A stretch of DNA of 47,485 nt from a bacterium (GCA_009772925.1 WOUQ01000016.1:1-47485), one strand, 5' to 3'. Numbered from the stretch's first letter, positions 7,805-17,648 are shown. A program made the numbers and translations. The notes: generated by a model from the sequence alone, not told the origin.

Positions 7805-10015
7805 GTGGAAGTGGTCGCGCCCGCTGAGGCGGCATCCGGCTGCATCGCCCGGGTGGCCCTGGATGTCCCCCAGGATCGCCTGTTCGATTACCTGGCCAGC
7901 GGCGTCGACGCGGACGATATCGGCCGGCGCGTCGAAGTGCCGTTCGGGCGCCGGCGGCAGATCGGCGTGCTGCTCGAGCTGGCTGCCGCCTCGGAGTTGC
8001 CCGCCGACAGCCTGAAACCCCTGGGCGCCGTGGATCGGCGCACGCCTCCCCTGCCCGCCGAGTTGCTCGCCCTGGCGCGCTTCGCCGCCGATTACTACCA
8101 GCATCCGCTCGGCGCCGTGCTGGCCAGCCTGCTGCCACCCGCCCTGCGCCGCGCCGCCGCGCCGCGCACCCAGGCGGTGGAGGCGTACGCTCTGACCGAG
8201 GCGGGTGGGCTCGGCATCGGCGAGTTGCCGGCCCGCGCTGTCGCGCGCATCGCCCTCGCGCAGCGGCTGCGCGCCGGGCCGCTGGCGCGCACAGCCCTGA
8301 CCGAGGGCGAGCGGCGCTGCCTGCGCGAGTGGCTGGCGCGCGGCTGGGTGGAGGCGGTGACGCCGGCGGCGGATACCCTACCCTGCGCGACGCCGGTCGA
8401 GATGCCGGTGTTGACCGAGGAACAGGCCGCCGTCCTCGCCGAACTGGAGGCGGCGCCGCCCGGCTACTCGGCGACGCTGCTGCACGGCGTCACCGGCAGC
8501 GGCAAGACCGAGCTCTACCTGCGGCGGGTGGCGAGCGTGCTCGCGCAAGGCCGGCAGGCGCTGGTGCTGGTGCCGGAAATCCACCTGACGCCGCAGTTGG
8601 GCGAGCGCTTCGCCGCCCGCTTTCCGGGCCGCCGCCTGCTCGCCCTGCACAGCGGCCTGAACGAGGGCGAACGCCGCGCCGCCTGGCTGGAGGCCCTGCA
8701 GGGGCGCGCCGACGTGCTGCTGGGCACGCGCCTGGCGGTGTTCGCGCCCCTGCCGCGGCTGGGGCTCATCGTCGTCGACGAGGAACACGACAGCGCCTAC
8801 AAGCAGATGGAAGGCATGCGCTACTCCGCCCGCGACGTCGCGGTGTGGCGCGCCAAGGCGCGCGGCGTGCCGGTGCTGCTGGGTTCCGCCACGCCCGCCC
8901 TGGAGTCCTGGCGCAACGCGCAGGCCGGCCGCTACCGGCTGCTGAGCCTGGTGCGGCGCGCCAACGCGAAGGCGGAACTGCCCGCCGTGCGTCTCATCGA
9001 CAGCCGCGCCGACCGACCGAAGCAGGGCTTCACCGGCGGCCTGCTGAACGCCCTCGGCGCCTGTCTGCAACGCGGTGAACAGAGCCTGGTGTTCATCAAT
9101 CGGCGCGGTTACGCCCCCACCCTGCTGTGCAACGGCTGCGGCCACGTGTTTCCCTGCCCGCGCTGCACCGCCCACCTGGTACTGCACCGGGAGCGCGGCA
9201 ACTACCGGCTGGTCTGCCACCACTGCGGCCTTGCCGCGCGGCCACCGGAGGCCTGCCCGGAATGCGGCGGCCTGGATCTGCGCGCCGCCGGCCACGGCAC
9301 CCAGCGGGTGGAGGAAACCCTGGCCGAACACTTTCCCGAGGCCCGCATCCTGCGCATCGACCGCGACACCGCCGGGCGCAAGGGTGCCTTCGCCGCCATG
9401 CGCGACCGGGTGGAGGCGCGCGAGGTGGACATCCTGGTGGGCACCCAGATCGTCGCCAAGGGCCACGATTTTCCCCACCTCACCCTGGTCGGGGTGCTGG
9501 GCGCCGACCATGCGCTGATTTCCCCGGACTTTCGTGCCAGCGAGCGACTGTTCGCCCAGCTCATGCAGGTCGCGGGCCGCGCCGGACGGGCCGAGCGGGC
9601 GGGCGAGGTGCTGATCCAGACCGCCTATCCCCGGCATCCCCTTTATCAATCGCTGCTGCGCCACGACTACGCCGGCTTCGCCGCGGCGACGCTGAAGGAA
9701 CGGCGCGGCGCCGACGCCCCGCCCTTCGTCAGCCAGGCCCTGTTGCGTGCCGAGGCGGACGCCGAGGAGGCGGCCATGGGCTTCCTGCTGGCGGCGCGCG
9801 AGGCGGGCCTGCGGCTCGGCATGGGCGTCACCCTGTTCGATCCCGTCCCCGCGCTCATGGCCAGGGTGGCCAACCGCTACCGGGCGCAGTTACTCGCGCA
9901 ATGCGGCGCGCGCGCGCGGCTGCAGGATTTCCTCAAGGTCTGGCTGGCCGGCGTGCGCGAACTGTCCGGCAAAGGCGTGCGCTGGAGCGTGGACGTGGAC
10001 CCGGTCGATTACTGA
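7805..10015 (+). CDS. priA: primosomal replication restart helicase PriA
   Basis: A 736-residue superfamily-2 DNA helicase that recognises stalled forks and loads the replisome. Seen: an N-terminal 3'-DNA-binding domain, Walker A G228-VTGSGKT-235, the DEEH box at D325-H328, and the eight zinc-binding cysteines at about 442, 445, 451, 454, 471, 474, 484 and 487, followed by helicase motifs such as GTQIVAKGHDFP and QVAGRAGR. The GTG at 7805 is taken as start; GTG 7811 is possible. No clear Shine-Dalgarno is visible. The upstream gap has DnaA-box-like sequences. The protein is full length. Confidence 0.95.
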   Translation: MEVVAPAEAASGCIARVALDVPQDRLFDYLASGVDADDIGRRVEVPFGRRRQIGVLLELAAASELPADSLKPLGAVDRRTPPLPAELLALARFAADYYQHPLGAVLASLLPPALRRAAAPRTQAVEAYALTEAGGLGIGELPARAVARIALAQRLRAGPLARTALTEGERRCLREWLARGWVEAVTPAADTLPCATPVEMPVLTEEQAAVLAELEAAPPGYSATLLHGVTGSGKTELYLRRVASVLAQGRQALVLVPEIHLTPQLGERFAARFPGRRLLALHSGLNEGERRAAWLEALQGRADVLLGTRLAVFAPLPRLGLIVVDEEHDSAYKQMEGMRYSARDVAVWRAKARGVPVLLGSATPALESWRNAQAGRYRLLSLVRRANAKAELPAVRLIDSRADRPKQGFTGGLLNALGACLQRGEQSLVFINRRGYAPTLLCNGCGHVFPCPRCTAHLVLHRERGNYRLVCHHCGLAARPPEACPECGGLDLRAAGHGTQRVEETLAEHFPEARILRIDRDTAGRKGAFAAMRDRVEAREVDILVGTQIVAKGHDFPHLTLVGVLGADHALISPDFRASERLFAQLMQVAGRAGRAERAGEVLIQTAYPRHPLYQSLLRHDYAGFAAATLKERRGADAPPFVSQALLRAEADAEEAAMGFLLAAREAGLRLGMGVTLFDPVPALMARVANRYRAQLLAQCGARARLQDFLKVWLAGVRELSGKGVRWSVDVDPVDY

Positions 10016-10097
10016 CGCCGCGATAAAAAAACTTAACGGTCGCTGCGGCGTACAAAGGTTAGACTGAGCCCAGTTCGCCCATACGAAGAAGACGAGC

Positions 10098-11984
10098 ATG
10101 ACGGAAACACGAGGAGATTCGGCGGCGCCGCCGCCGGAATTGGCAGACATCCTGGCCCGCCACGGCGGCAAGCCGCATCGTCTGCTGCAGGTGCTGCTGG
10201 AGATCCAGGCCAGCCGACAGCGCATCTCGCCCCAGGTCGCCGTCGAGGTGGCGGAAAGCCTCGGTGTGCCGGTGGCGCGGGTGCGCGGTGTCATCGGTTT
10301 CTATGCCTTTCTCGCGGAAAAACCCTGGGGCCGCTACCGCGTGCTGTTCTCCGACAACATCACCGACCGCATGCTGGGCAACATGGAATTGCTCACCGCC
10401 CTCTGCGAGAAGCTCTGGGTGGAGAAGGGCCGCATGTCCGAGGACGGCCTGGTGTCCGTCGACACCACCTCCTGCACCGGCCTGTGCGACCAGGGCCCGG
10501 CCATCCTGGTGAACGGCCGGGCCATTGCCAACATCACGCCGCAGAGGCTGGAGCGGATCGCCGAACTGATCCTGGCGCAAACCCCGCTGGAAGCCTGGCC
10601 GGAGGAACTCTTCGCCATCGAGGACCACATCCATCGCAAGGACATCCTGCTCGACCACGGCCTGCAACCCGGCGACGCGCTGCGGGCCGCCCTCGCCCGC
10701 GGCGCCGAGTCCCAGGCCGAACAGGCGGCGAACGCGCGTTCCTGGCGCGAGGGCCACGGTGGCGGCCCCAGCGGCCCGGCCGCCACCCTGGAGGAGATCA
10801 AGCGCGCCAACCTGCGCGGTCGCGGCGGCGCCGGCTTCACCACCGGCCTGAAGTGGGAAGCCTGCCGCAACGCGCCGGGCAAGATCCGCTACGTGGTGTG
10901 CAATGCCGACGAGGGCGAGCCCGGCACCTTCAAGGACCGGGTGTTGCTGCGCGCGTATGCCGATCTGGTGTTCGAGGGCATGACCGTGTGCGCCTACGCC
11001 ATCGGCGCCAGCCACGGTTTTCTCTACCTGCGTGGCGAATACCGCTTCCTGCTGGAGCCGCTCAATGAAGTGCTGGCCCGGCGCCGCGCCGCGAAGCTGC
11101 TGGGACCATCGATACTCGGCCAGGCCGGCTTTGACTTCGACATCGAAATCCACCTCGGCGCCGGCGCCTATGTCTGCGGCGAGGAATCGGCCCTCATCGA
11201 ATCCCTCGAGGGCAAGCGCGGCGTGCCGCGCAACCGGCCGCCCTATCCGGTGACACACGGCTACCTGCAACAGCCGACGACGGTGAACAACGTGGAAACC
11301 TTCTGTGCCGCCGCCCTCATCGCCAAACACGGCGGCGACTGGTATCGCGCCATCGGCACCGCCAAGTCGGCCGGCACCAAGCTGCTGTCGGTGGCCGGCG
11401 ACTGCGCCCGGCCGGGCATTTATGAATACCCCTTCGGCACCAGCGTGCGCCAGGTGCTGGAGGATTGCGGCGCCGTGAATACCCTGGCGGTGCAGATCAG
11501 CGGTCCTTCCGGCGTCTGTATCGACGGTTCCGAATTCGACCGCCGCATCGCCTTCGAGGATCTGCCCACCGCCGGTGCCTTCACCGTGTTCGACAGCCGC
11601 CGCGACATGTTCGAGGTGGCGCGCAACTACACCCACTTCTTCGCGCACGAGAGCTGCGGCTTCTGCACCCCCTGCCGGGTGGGCACGGCGATGCTGAAGG
11701 CCACCATGGACAAGATCGCCGAGGGCCACGGCACGCCCTATGACCTGGCGGAGATCGAGAAGCTCGACAAGGTCCTGCACCTCTCCGCCCATTGCGGCCT
11801 CGGCCACACCGCCTGCAATCCCACCCTGGACACCTTGAAGCGCTTCCGGCCCATGTACGAGCGCCGCCTGAAGTCCCTGGAGTTCGAACCCGCCTTCGAC
11901 CTGGACGGCGCCCTCGCCCGCGCCCGCCAGATGACCGGGCGGGACGACGCCGGCGCCCACCTTTCCATGGAGTCCGAGCCATGA
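10098..11984 (+). CDS. hoxF: NAD-reducing hydrogenase, diaphorase subunit HoxF
   Basis: A 628-residue fusion of NuoE-like (about 1-165) and NuoF-like parts. With HoxU it forms the NAD+/NADH module of the soluble bidirectional [NiFe] hydrogenase in the cytoplasm. Seen: the FMN-binding glycine-rich stretch RGRGGAGFTTG, the NADH-binding CNADEGEPGTFKDR, and the [4Fe-4S] ligands C520, C523, C526 (SCGFCTPC) and C566. In the NuoE part one Cys pair is present (C126, C130) but the first pair of a classic NuoE [2Fe-2S] site is not; only C103 is near. Whether this is the family norm I cannot check here. It begins the hox operon; the next gene overlaps by ATGA. The preceding gap of 82 bp after priA should hold the promoter. 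Confidence 0.93.
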   Translation: MTETRGDSAAPPPELADILARHGGKPHRLLQVLLEIQASRQRISPQVAVEVAESLGVPVARVRGVIGFYAFLAEKPWGRYRVLFSDNITDRMLGNMELLTALCEKLWVEKGRMSEDGLVSVDTTSCTGLCDQGPAILVNGRAIANITPQRLERIAELILAQTPLEAWPEELFAIEDHIHRKDILLDHGLQPGDALRAALARGAESQAEQAANARSWREGHGGGPSGPAATLEEIKRANLRGRGGAGFTTGLKWEACRNAPGKIRYVVCNADEGEPGTFKDRVLLRAYADLVFEGMTVCAYAIGASHGFLYLRGEYRFLLEPLNEVLARRRAAKLLGPSILGQAGFDFDIEIHLGAGAYVCGEESALIESLEGKRGVPRNRPPYPVTHGYLQQPTTVNNVETFCAAALIAKHGGDWYRAIGTAKSAGTKLLSVAGDCARPGIYEYPFGTSVRQVLEDCGAVNTLAVQISGPSGVCIDGSEFDRRIAFEDLPTAGAFTVFDSRRDMFEVARNYTHFFAHESCGFCTPCRVGTAMLKATMDKIAEGHGTPYDLAEIEKLDKVLHLSAHCGLGHTACNPTLDTLKRFRPMYERRLKSLEFEPAFDLDGALARARQMTGRDDAGAHLSMESEP

Positions 11985-12739
11985 GCGAGACCGCCATCTT
12001 CCTGCTCGACGGCGAGGAAGTCCCCTTCGAGCCCGGCCAGACCGTGATCCAGGCCGCCTTGAGCGCCGGCCGCTACATTCCCCACCTGTGCTACCACCCG
12101 GAGTTCAAGCCGCACGGCAGTTGCAAGGTATGCACGGTGAAGGTCAATGGCCGCACCGCCGCCTCCTGCACCCTGCCGGCCCAGGCCGGCCTGGATGTGG
12201 AAAGCGACACCGAGGAGATCAACGAGCTGCGCCGCACCCTGGTGCAGATGCTGTTCGCCGAGGGCAATCATTTCTGCCCGTCCTGCGAGAAGAGCGGCAA
12301 CTGCACCCTGCAGGCCCTGGGCTACGACCTCGGCGTCATGACCGCCGGCTTCCGCCACTTCTTCCCGGATCGGCCGGTGGATGCCTCGCACCCGGACATC
12401 CTGCTCGACTTCAACCGCTGCATCCTCTGCGAACTGTGCGTGCGCGCCTCCTGCGAGGTGGACGACAAGTGCGTGTTCGCGCTGTCCGGGCGCGGCCTCT
12501 CCAAGCACCTGGTGGTCAATGCCGAATCCGGCCTGCTGGCGGACACCGACATCGCCCTCACCGACAAGGCCATGGAAGTCTGCCCGGTGGGCGTGATCCT
12601 GAAGAAGCGGGTCGGCTTCGCCCAACCCATCGGCCGGCGCCGCTACGACCCCGACCCCATCAGCGCCCAGGCCCTGCGCGACGCGCCGCGGCCGCCCACG
12701 GGCGCGGGCCACTGCGCCGCCTGCGAGGTGGAAGAATGA
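11981..12739 (+). CDS. hoxU: NAD-reducing hydrogenase, subunit HoxU
   Basis: A 252-residue iron-sulfur protein equivalent to the N-terminus of NuoG; it wires electrons from the hydrogenase module to HoxF. Ligands seen: a [2Fe-2S] set C37, C48, C51, C63; a His/Cys set H97, C99, C102, C108; and ferredoxin-type Cys runs from C147 (CILCELC...C) to the later EVCPVGV. The ATG at 11981 overlaps the hoxF stop (ATGA), supporting translational coupling. The next gene, hoxY, again overlaps by ATGA. No hoxI or accessory hyp genes are inserted. Confidence 0.92.
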   Translation: MSETAIFLLDGEEVPFEPGQTVIQAALSAGRYIPHLCYHPEFKPHGSCKVCTVKVNGRTAASCTLPAQAGLDVESDTEEINELRRTLVQMLFAEGNHFCPSCEKSGNCTLQALGYDLGVMTAGFRHFFPDRPVDASHPDILLDFNRCILCELCVRASCEVDDKCVFALSGRGLSKHLVVNAESGLLADTDIALTDKAMEVCPVGVILKKRVGFAQPIGRRRYDPDPISAQALRDAPRPPTGAGHCAACEVEE

Positions 12740-13293
12740 ACGCCCCGGTCGAGACGAAGAAGAAACTGCGCGTCGCCACCACCTCCCTGGCCGGCTGCTT
12801 TGGCTGCCACATGTCCTTTCTGGACATCGACGAGCGGCTGTTCCCGCTGCTCGACCTGATCGAGTTCGACCGTTCGCCGCTGACCGACATCAAGCACTGC
12901 GGCCCCTGCGACATCGGCATCGTCGAGGGCGGCATCTGCAACGCCGAAAACGTCCACGTGCTGCGGGAGTTCCGCCGCAACTGCAAGATCCTCATCGCCA
13001 TCGGCGCCTGCGCCGTGACCGGCGGCCTGCCGGCCCAGCGCAACCACCTGGACCTGGGGGATTGCCTGTCCGAGGTCTATCTCACCGAGGGCGGCCTGGA
13101 GCACGGCCTCATCCCCAACGACCCGGAGCTGCCCCTGCCCCTGGACAAGGTGCACCCCCTGCACGAGGTGGTGAAGGTGGATTACTTCATCCCCGGCTGC
13201 CCGCCCTCGGCGGACGCCATCTGGAAATTCCTCACCGACCTCATCGCCGGGCGAACGCCCAAGCTCGGGCACGGTCTGATCAAGTACGACTGA
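12736..13293 (+). CDS. hoxY: NAD-reducing hydrogenase, small subunit HoxY
   Basis: A 185-residue small subunit carrying the proximal [4Fe-4S] cluster. The ligands are visible as C21 and C24 ([10 protein letters not shown]), C92 (IGACAVTGG) and C155 (IPGCPPSAD). It lacks the twin-arginine leader and extra cluster domain of membrane-bound hydrogenase small subunits, consistent with a soluble enzyme. The start ATG 12736 overlaps hoxU by four bases; the large overlapping frame beginning upstream is a shadow within hoxU. Confidence 0.93.
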   Translation: MNAPVETKKKLRVATTSLAGCFGCHMSFLDIDERLFPLLDLIEFDRSPLTDIKHCGPCDIGIVEGGICNAENVHVLREFRRNCKILIAIGACAVTGGLPAQRNHLDLGDCLSEVYLTEGGLEHGLIPNDPELPLPLDKVHPLHEVVKVDYFIPGCPPSADAIWKFLTDLIAGRTPKLGHGLIKYD

Positions 13294-13304
13294 AGGTTGA
13301 CCGC

Positions 13305-14783
13305 ATGAGCCTCGAACTGGAAACCGCCACGAACCCGGATGTCCTGCGCCGGGTCGCCATCGAACCCCTCTCCCGGGTCGAGGGCCACGGCAAGGTCACC
13401 CTGCTGCTGGACGAGGACGACCACGTCCAGCAGGCGCGCCTGCACATCGTCGAATTCCGCGGCTTCGAGAAATTCGTGCAGGGCCGGCCGTTCTGGGAGA
13501 TCCCGGTCATGGTGCAACGCCTGTGCGGCATCTGCCCGGTGTCCCATCACCTGGCCGCTTCCAAGGCCATGGACCAGATCGTCGGCGTCGATCACCTGAC
13601 GCAGACGGCGGAGAAGCTGCGCCGGCTCATGCACTACGGCCAGATCCTGCAATCCCACGCCCTGCACTTCTTCCATTTGTCCTCGCCAGACCTGCTGTTC
13701 GGCTTCGATTCCGACGTGGCCAGGCGCAACATCGTCGGCGTCGCCGCCGAGTATCCGGACGTGGCGAAGCAGGGCGTGCTGCTGCGCAAGTTCGGCCAGG
13801 AAGTCATCCGCATCACTGCCGGCAAGCGGGTGCACGGCACCAGCGCCATCCCGGGCGGCGTCAACAAGAATATTTCGAAGGAGGAGCGGGATTTCCTGCT
13901 CAAGGACATCTACCAGATCATCGGCTGGAGCCGGGACGCGGTGCATCTGGCGGCGCGCCTGTTCGAGCAGAACCTGGACCTGTACAACAGCTTCGGCCGC
14001 TTCCGCGCCCACAACCTGAGCCTGGTCCGTGCCGACGGCGCCATGGACCTCTACCACGGCGGCCTGCGCGCCCGCGACATGGACGGCAAGACCCTGTTCG
14101 ACCATCTGGAATACAGCCACTACTGGGAACACATCCACGAGCAGGTGAAGTCCTGGTCCTACATGAAGTTCCCCTTCTTCCGCGAACTGGGGCCGGAGGA
14201 CGGCTGGTACCGGGTGGGGCCGCTCACCCGGGTGACCCAGTGCGATTTCATCCCCACCCCCTTCGCCGATCACGAACGCCGCGACTTCCTGGCCTTCGAC
14301 GGCGGCAGCGCCACGGGCGCCACCCTGGGCTACCACTGGGCGCGCATGATCGAGATGCTGCACGCCGCCGAGATGATCAAGGAACTGCTGCACGACGACG
14401 ACCTGCTGGGCAGCGACCTGGTGGTCACCGGCGAGCGCCGCGAGCGCGGCGTGGGCATGATCGAGGCGCCGCGCGGCACCCTGATCCACCACTACCGGGT
14501 GGACGAGAACGATCTGGTGGTGCGCGCCAACCTCATCGTCTCCACCACCCACAACAACCAGGCCATGAACGAATCCATCCGCCAGGTGGCACGCCAGCAC
14601 CTGGACGGGCGCAAGCTGACCGAGGGACTGCTCAACCACATCGAAGTGGCCGTGCGCGCCTTCGACCCCTGCCTGTCCTGCGCCACCCATTCCCTGGGCA
14701 GGATGCCTCTGGAGGTGGAGTTGCTCGATGCGGAAGGGAGCCGCCTGGACGCCGTCAGCCGGGACATGCAGGGCTTCTGTTGA
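13305..14783 (+). CDS. hoxH: NAD-reducing hydrogenase, large [NiFe] subunit HoxH
   Basis: A 492-residue catalytic subunit binding the Ni-Fe site. The N-terminal ligand motif is [10 protein letters not shown] with C74 and C77, and the C-terminal motif is [12 protein letters not shown] with C456 and C459. The conserved H462 is followed by a 30-residue tail, the part normally removed by the maturation protease after nickel insertion; the tail is intact and its protease gene follows directly. The ATG 13305 lies 12 bases after the hoxY stop, with AAGG upstream. The sequence pattern fits group 3d bidirectional hydrogenases. Confidence 0.94.
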   Translation: MSLELETATNPDVLRRVAIEPLSRVEGHGKVTLLLDEDDHVQQARLHIVEFRGFEKFVQGRPFWEIPVMVQRLCGICPVSHHLAASKAMDQIVGVDHLTQTAEKLRRLMHYGQILQSHALHFFHLSSPDLLFGFDSDVARRNIVGVAAEYPDVAKQGVLLRKFGQEVIRITAGKRVHGTSAIPGGVNKNISKEERDFLLKDIYQIIGWSRDAVHLAARLFEQNLDLYNSFGRFRAHNLSLVRADGAMDLYHGGLRARDMDGKTLFDHLEYSHYWEHIHEQVKSWSYMKFPFFRELGPEDGWYRVGPLTRVTQCDFIPTPFADHERRDFLAFDGGSATGATLGYHWARMIEMLHAAEMIKELLHDDDLLGSDLVVTGERRERGVGMIEAPRGTLIHHYRVDENDLVVRANLIVSTTHNNQAMNESIRQVARQHLDGRKLTEGLLNHIEVAVRAFDPCLSCATHSLGRMPLEVELLDAEGSRLDAVSRDMQGFC

Positions 14784-15241
14784 GCCGGGTGGAGGGCGGG
14801 GCCGGCCGCCTGATCATCGGCATCGGCAATCCCAGCCGGGGTGACGATGCCCTCGGGCCGCTGGCCATCGAGCGCCTGCAAGCCCTGAACCTGCCCGACG
14901 TGGAACTGCTCAGCGATTTCCAGTTGCAGGTGGAATACGTGCTGGATTTGGCAGGGCGCGATGAAGTCATCTTCATCGACGCCAGCGTGGACCCGGCGCT
15001 CGCGGGCTTCTCCTTCCTGCCCGTGCGGGCACAGCGGGACACCAGTTACTCCAGCCACGCGCTGTCGCCCGCGGCCCTGCTGGCGGCCTACGAACACCAC
15101 CATGGGCGGCCGCCGCCGCCCTGTCACGTGCTGGCGATCCGAGGCCACGCGTTCGGACTGGGCGAGGGGCTGAGCGCCGCCGCCGCCGCCGCCCTCGAGG
15201 ATGCCCTGGGCTTTCTGGCGCGCCGCCTGAGCGCGACCTGA
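14780..15241 (+). CDS. hoxW: hydrogenase maturation endopeptidase (HoxW)
   Basis: A protein of about 153 residues of the HybD/HoxW family, which clips the C-terminal tail of the large subunit after Ni incorporation. Seen: the family start RLIIGIGNPSRGDDALGP with the metal-ligand acidic residue in RGDD, and the later FIDAS segment and a His in SSHALSP. The start is uncertain: TTG 14780 (overlapping the hoxH stop, with AGGG in front) or GTG 14789. The position as last gene of the hox operon, before a convergent terminator, supports specific maturation of HoxH. Confidence 0.88.
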   Translation: MSRVEGGAGRLIIGIGNPSRGDDALGPLAIERLQALNLPDVELLSDFQLQVEYVLDLAGRDEVIFIDASVDPALAGFSFLPVRAQRDTSYSSHALSPAALLAAYEHHHGRPPPPCHVLAIRGHAFGLGEGLSAAAAAALEDALGFLARRLSAT

Positions 15242-15251
15242 GCGGAAATGA

Positions 15252-15277
15252 AAAATGGCCGCTCGCGCGGCCATTTT
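15252..15277. terminator. bidirectional terminator between hoxW and dksA
   Basis: Stem aaatggccg/cggccattt with a T tract on the plus side and an A tract before it, so it can end transcripts from both convergent genes. Confidence 0.8.
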
Positions 15278-15293
15278 TTCGAAGCTGGAAGCT

Positions 15294-16466
15294 TCAGTCG
15301 GCGTACAGCTTCTCCAGCCGTTCGTGCTTTTCCTGCGCCTCGATGGACAGTTCCGCGGTGGGCCGCGCCAGCAGGCGGGGAATGCCGATGGGGTCGCCGG
15401 TCTCCAGGCAGTAGCCGTAGGCACCTTCCTCGATGCGCGTGAGCGAGGCGTTGATTTTCTTCAGCAGCTTGCGTTCGCGGTCGCGCACCCGCTGCTCCAG
15501 CAGGTTTTCCTCTTCCACCGTGGCGCGGTCGTTGGGGTCTGCGAAGACTTCGTTTTCCTTCAGGTGCTCGCCGGTTTCCCGCGCGTTTTCCAGGATCTCG
15601 TCGCGCATCGCTTCCAGCTTGGCCTTGAAGAAGGCCAGTTGCGCATCGTTCATGTAGTCCTTGTCGGACATGGTCAGGACGTCGGCGTCGGTGAGCGGAG
15701 CGCCCAGAGGCTTGCGGGGGGATTTACCGGTTTTCTCGGTGGAGGTTTTTGTTTCGCTGGTTTTCATGGGTTTCGCGGGAAGGGTTGCCGTCGCCTGTCT
15801 GGCAGCCGGCTTCCTGGGTGCCGGCGGTGGAGTGGGAACAGGCTGTTTAACGGCGGTTTTCGCTTTCACTTGAGGCACAGCCCTGGCGGGGGCCGGTGCG
15901 GTTTTTCGGGTGCCCGCCTTGGCCGGGGCGGCTTTCACAGCGGCCTTGGGCTTGGCTGGAGCGGCTTTCGCCGCGGTGGGCTTGGCCGGCGTGGGCTTGG
16001 CCGGCGCGGGCTTGGCTTTGGCCGCCACTGTTTTCACGGCAGCTGCCTTGGCTTTCACCGGCGAGGCTTTGGCGGGAACCGTCTTGGCCTTCACGCTCTT
16101 CGCGTTGGCGGGAGCCGCCTTCGCCTTGCCGGGTGCCGCCGACTTGGCCTTGGCCGGAGCCGCCTTGACGGGAGCCGGCTTGGCCTTCGCCGTCGCCGCT
16201 TTGGCCGGAGCGGCTTTGGCTGGAGCCTGCTTCACCGGCGCCCCCTTGGTTTTCGCTGCGGCGCCCTTGGGCGTGCTCGCCTTGGCCGCTGCTGCCTTGG
16301 CGGGGGCCTTGGGCGTGGTCTTCTTCGACGCGCTGGCCGCTACCGGTTTGCTAGCCGGCTTCTTGCCCGACACGCTTGCTTTCGCGGCGGCTACGGCCTT
16401 GGTGACAGCTTTCTTGGCGCTGTTCGTCGCGGGTTTGCCGGCCTGCTTTTTGGCTGCTTTTGCCAC
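15294..16466 (-). CDS. dksA: DksA-type RNA polymerase-binding factor with long Ala/Lys/Pro-rich N-terminus
   Basis: A 390-residue protein. Residues from about 255 are a complete DksA domain: the coiled-coil with the tip motif FADPNDRAT, a long basic helix, then the zinc-finger region and C-terminal helix. DksA binds the RNA polymerase secondary channel and with ppGpp reprograms transcription. The zinc-finger position keeps one Cys (YGYCLETGDP) and lacks the other three, so it is a zinc-independent type. The first 250 residues are low-complexity repeats of Ala, Lys and Pro (AKAAPAKA style), like histone H1 tails, and very basic. The GTG start at 16466 has GGAGGA in front, so the tail is genuinely translated. 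DksA alone is usually about 150 residues. Confidence 0.85.
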   Translation of the reverse strand: MAKAAKKQAGKPATNSAKKAVTKAVAAAKASVSGKKPASKPVAASASKKTTPKAPAKAAAAKASTPKGAAAKTKGAPVKQAPAKAAPAKAATAKAKPAPVKAAPAKAKSAAPGKAKAAPANAKSVKAKTVPAKASPVKAKAAAVKTVAAKAKPAPAKPTPAKPTAAKAAPAKPKAAVKAAPAKAGTRKTAPAPARAVPQVKAKTAVKQPVPTPPPAPRKPAARQATATLPAKPMKTSETKTSTEKTGKSPRKPLGAPLTDADVLTMSDKDYMNDAQLAFFKAKLEAMRDEILENARETGEHLKENEVFADPNDRATVEEENLLEQRVRDRERKLLKKINASLTRIEEGAYGYCLETGDPIGIPRLLARPTAELSIEAQEKHERLEKLYAD

Positions 16467-16544
16467 GATCGAGTCCTCCGTGTGAATGAAGCGCGGGAAA
16501 AATCGGTGGCGGATTATGCCATGTTCCCGTCCCAGGCCAAGCCG

Positions 16545-17627
16545 CTATCCCTTGGCGCGATATAGCCCGAAGGGATCGTCGGGATCGATGCCGTCCATGA
16601 AGGGCTTGTCGCGATCGCGATGGGTCAATTGATACATGCAACCCATCCAGTTGCCGATGACCGCCTCGGCCGTGTCGTGCCAGGTGTTGTCCAGATGCGC
16701 CGCGATCAGGGCCTCGGGGAATTCCGGCGCCGGCTGGCCCGCCGCGCGCGCGGCCAGCAGGCGGTCGCGCCATTCCAGCAGGATGGCCTGCTCGTGCGGG
16801 CGCAGATAGTGCTCGGGGAAGGGCGGGAAGGCGGGCAGGGCGCCCTGGGCATGCAGCAGGGCGTCGCGCTTGTATTCCTTGAGCAGGGAGATGGTGTCGT
16901 ACTCGGGGTGGCCCTGGAAGAACACCATGCGGATGCCGTCGTGGCTGGTGGCCAGATGTACGCCCACCGCCTCGCTTTCCACCAGCACGCGCAGGCCGGC
17001 CGCCTCGAACTGGGCGCGGGAGACGTCGTTCCAGCGCGAATGCGGCACGTCGAAGCGGGTGTTGACGTCCGCCACCAGGGGATGCCGCTGGTCGACCACG
17101 CGGTGCGAGAACACGCCCCAGCGCTTGCTCGCCTGTTTCACGCGCGGCTGCCGGTAGCGGAAGTGCAGCACCGCGTGCGTGGCCAGGCAGGACAGCAGGG
17201 TGGTGGTGACGTTCGCCCAGGCCCAGTCGATGACTTCGCCCAGGGGCTGCCAGAAGGGTTCCTTCGACAAGTCCTCGCCGGTGACGTTGGCGCCGGTGAT
17301 GATCAGCGCGTCCAGGCCCTCGGCGCGGATCTTCGCGAACGGCTCGTAATAGCGCGCGATGTGGTCCGCCGCCTTGGCGCCGCGCGGGATGGCGTCGAGG
17401 GTGAAGGGGTGCACGTAGAACTGGGCGATCGGGTTGCTCTCCCCGACCAGGCGGAAGAACTGGCGTTCGGTGGCCTCCAGCGCGGCGTCCGGCATCATGT
17501 TGAGGAGGCCGATGTGCAGTTCGCGGATGTCCTGGTGCAGCGCCCGTTGTTCCGGCAGCACGATGGTGGTGCCGGCTTCGCGCAGGCGTTGCAGGGCGGG
17601 CAGGTCGTTGTGGGCGACGATGGGCAT
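16545..17627 (-). CDS. metA: homoserine O-acyltransferase (MetA family)
   Basis: A 360-residue enzyme acylating homoserine at the first committed step of methionine synthesis. The catalytic Cys is C147 (LLSCLATHAVL), with H240 and E242 in FFQGHPEYD; these correspond to the catalytic residues of E. coli MetA with an offset of five. GVFSHRV is also characteristic. Whether it uses succinyl- or acetyl-CoA cannot be read safely. It is a single gene between dksA and a dispersed palindromic repeat; no methionine riboswitch is evident in the short upstream gap. Confidence 0.92.
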   Translation of the reverse strand: MPIVAHNDLPALQRLREAGTTIVLPEQRALHQDIRELHIGLLNMMPDAALEATERQFFRLVGESNPIAQFYVHPFTLDAIPRGAKAADHIARYYEPFAKIRAEGLDALIITGANVTGEDLSKEPFWQPLGEVIDWAWANVTTTLLSCLATHAVLHFRYRQPRVKQASKRWGVFSHRVVDQRHPLVADVNTRFDVPHSRWNDVSRAQFEAAGLRVLVESEAVGVHLATSHDGIRMVFFQGHPEYDTISLLKEYKRDALLHAQGALPAFPPFPEHYLRPHEQAILLEWRDRLLAARAAGQPAPEFPEALIAAHLDNTWHDTAEAVIGNWMGCMYQLTHRDRDKPFMDGIDPDDPFGLYRAKG

Positions 17628-17648
17628 GGCGGTGACCTTAACGTGAAA

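Noticed and set aside
8378-9664. Long minus-strand frame inside priA
   Set aside because: Antisense shadow; priA has all its helicase and zinc motifs on the plus strand.
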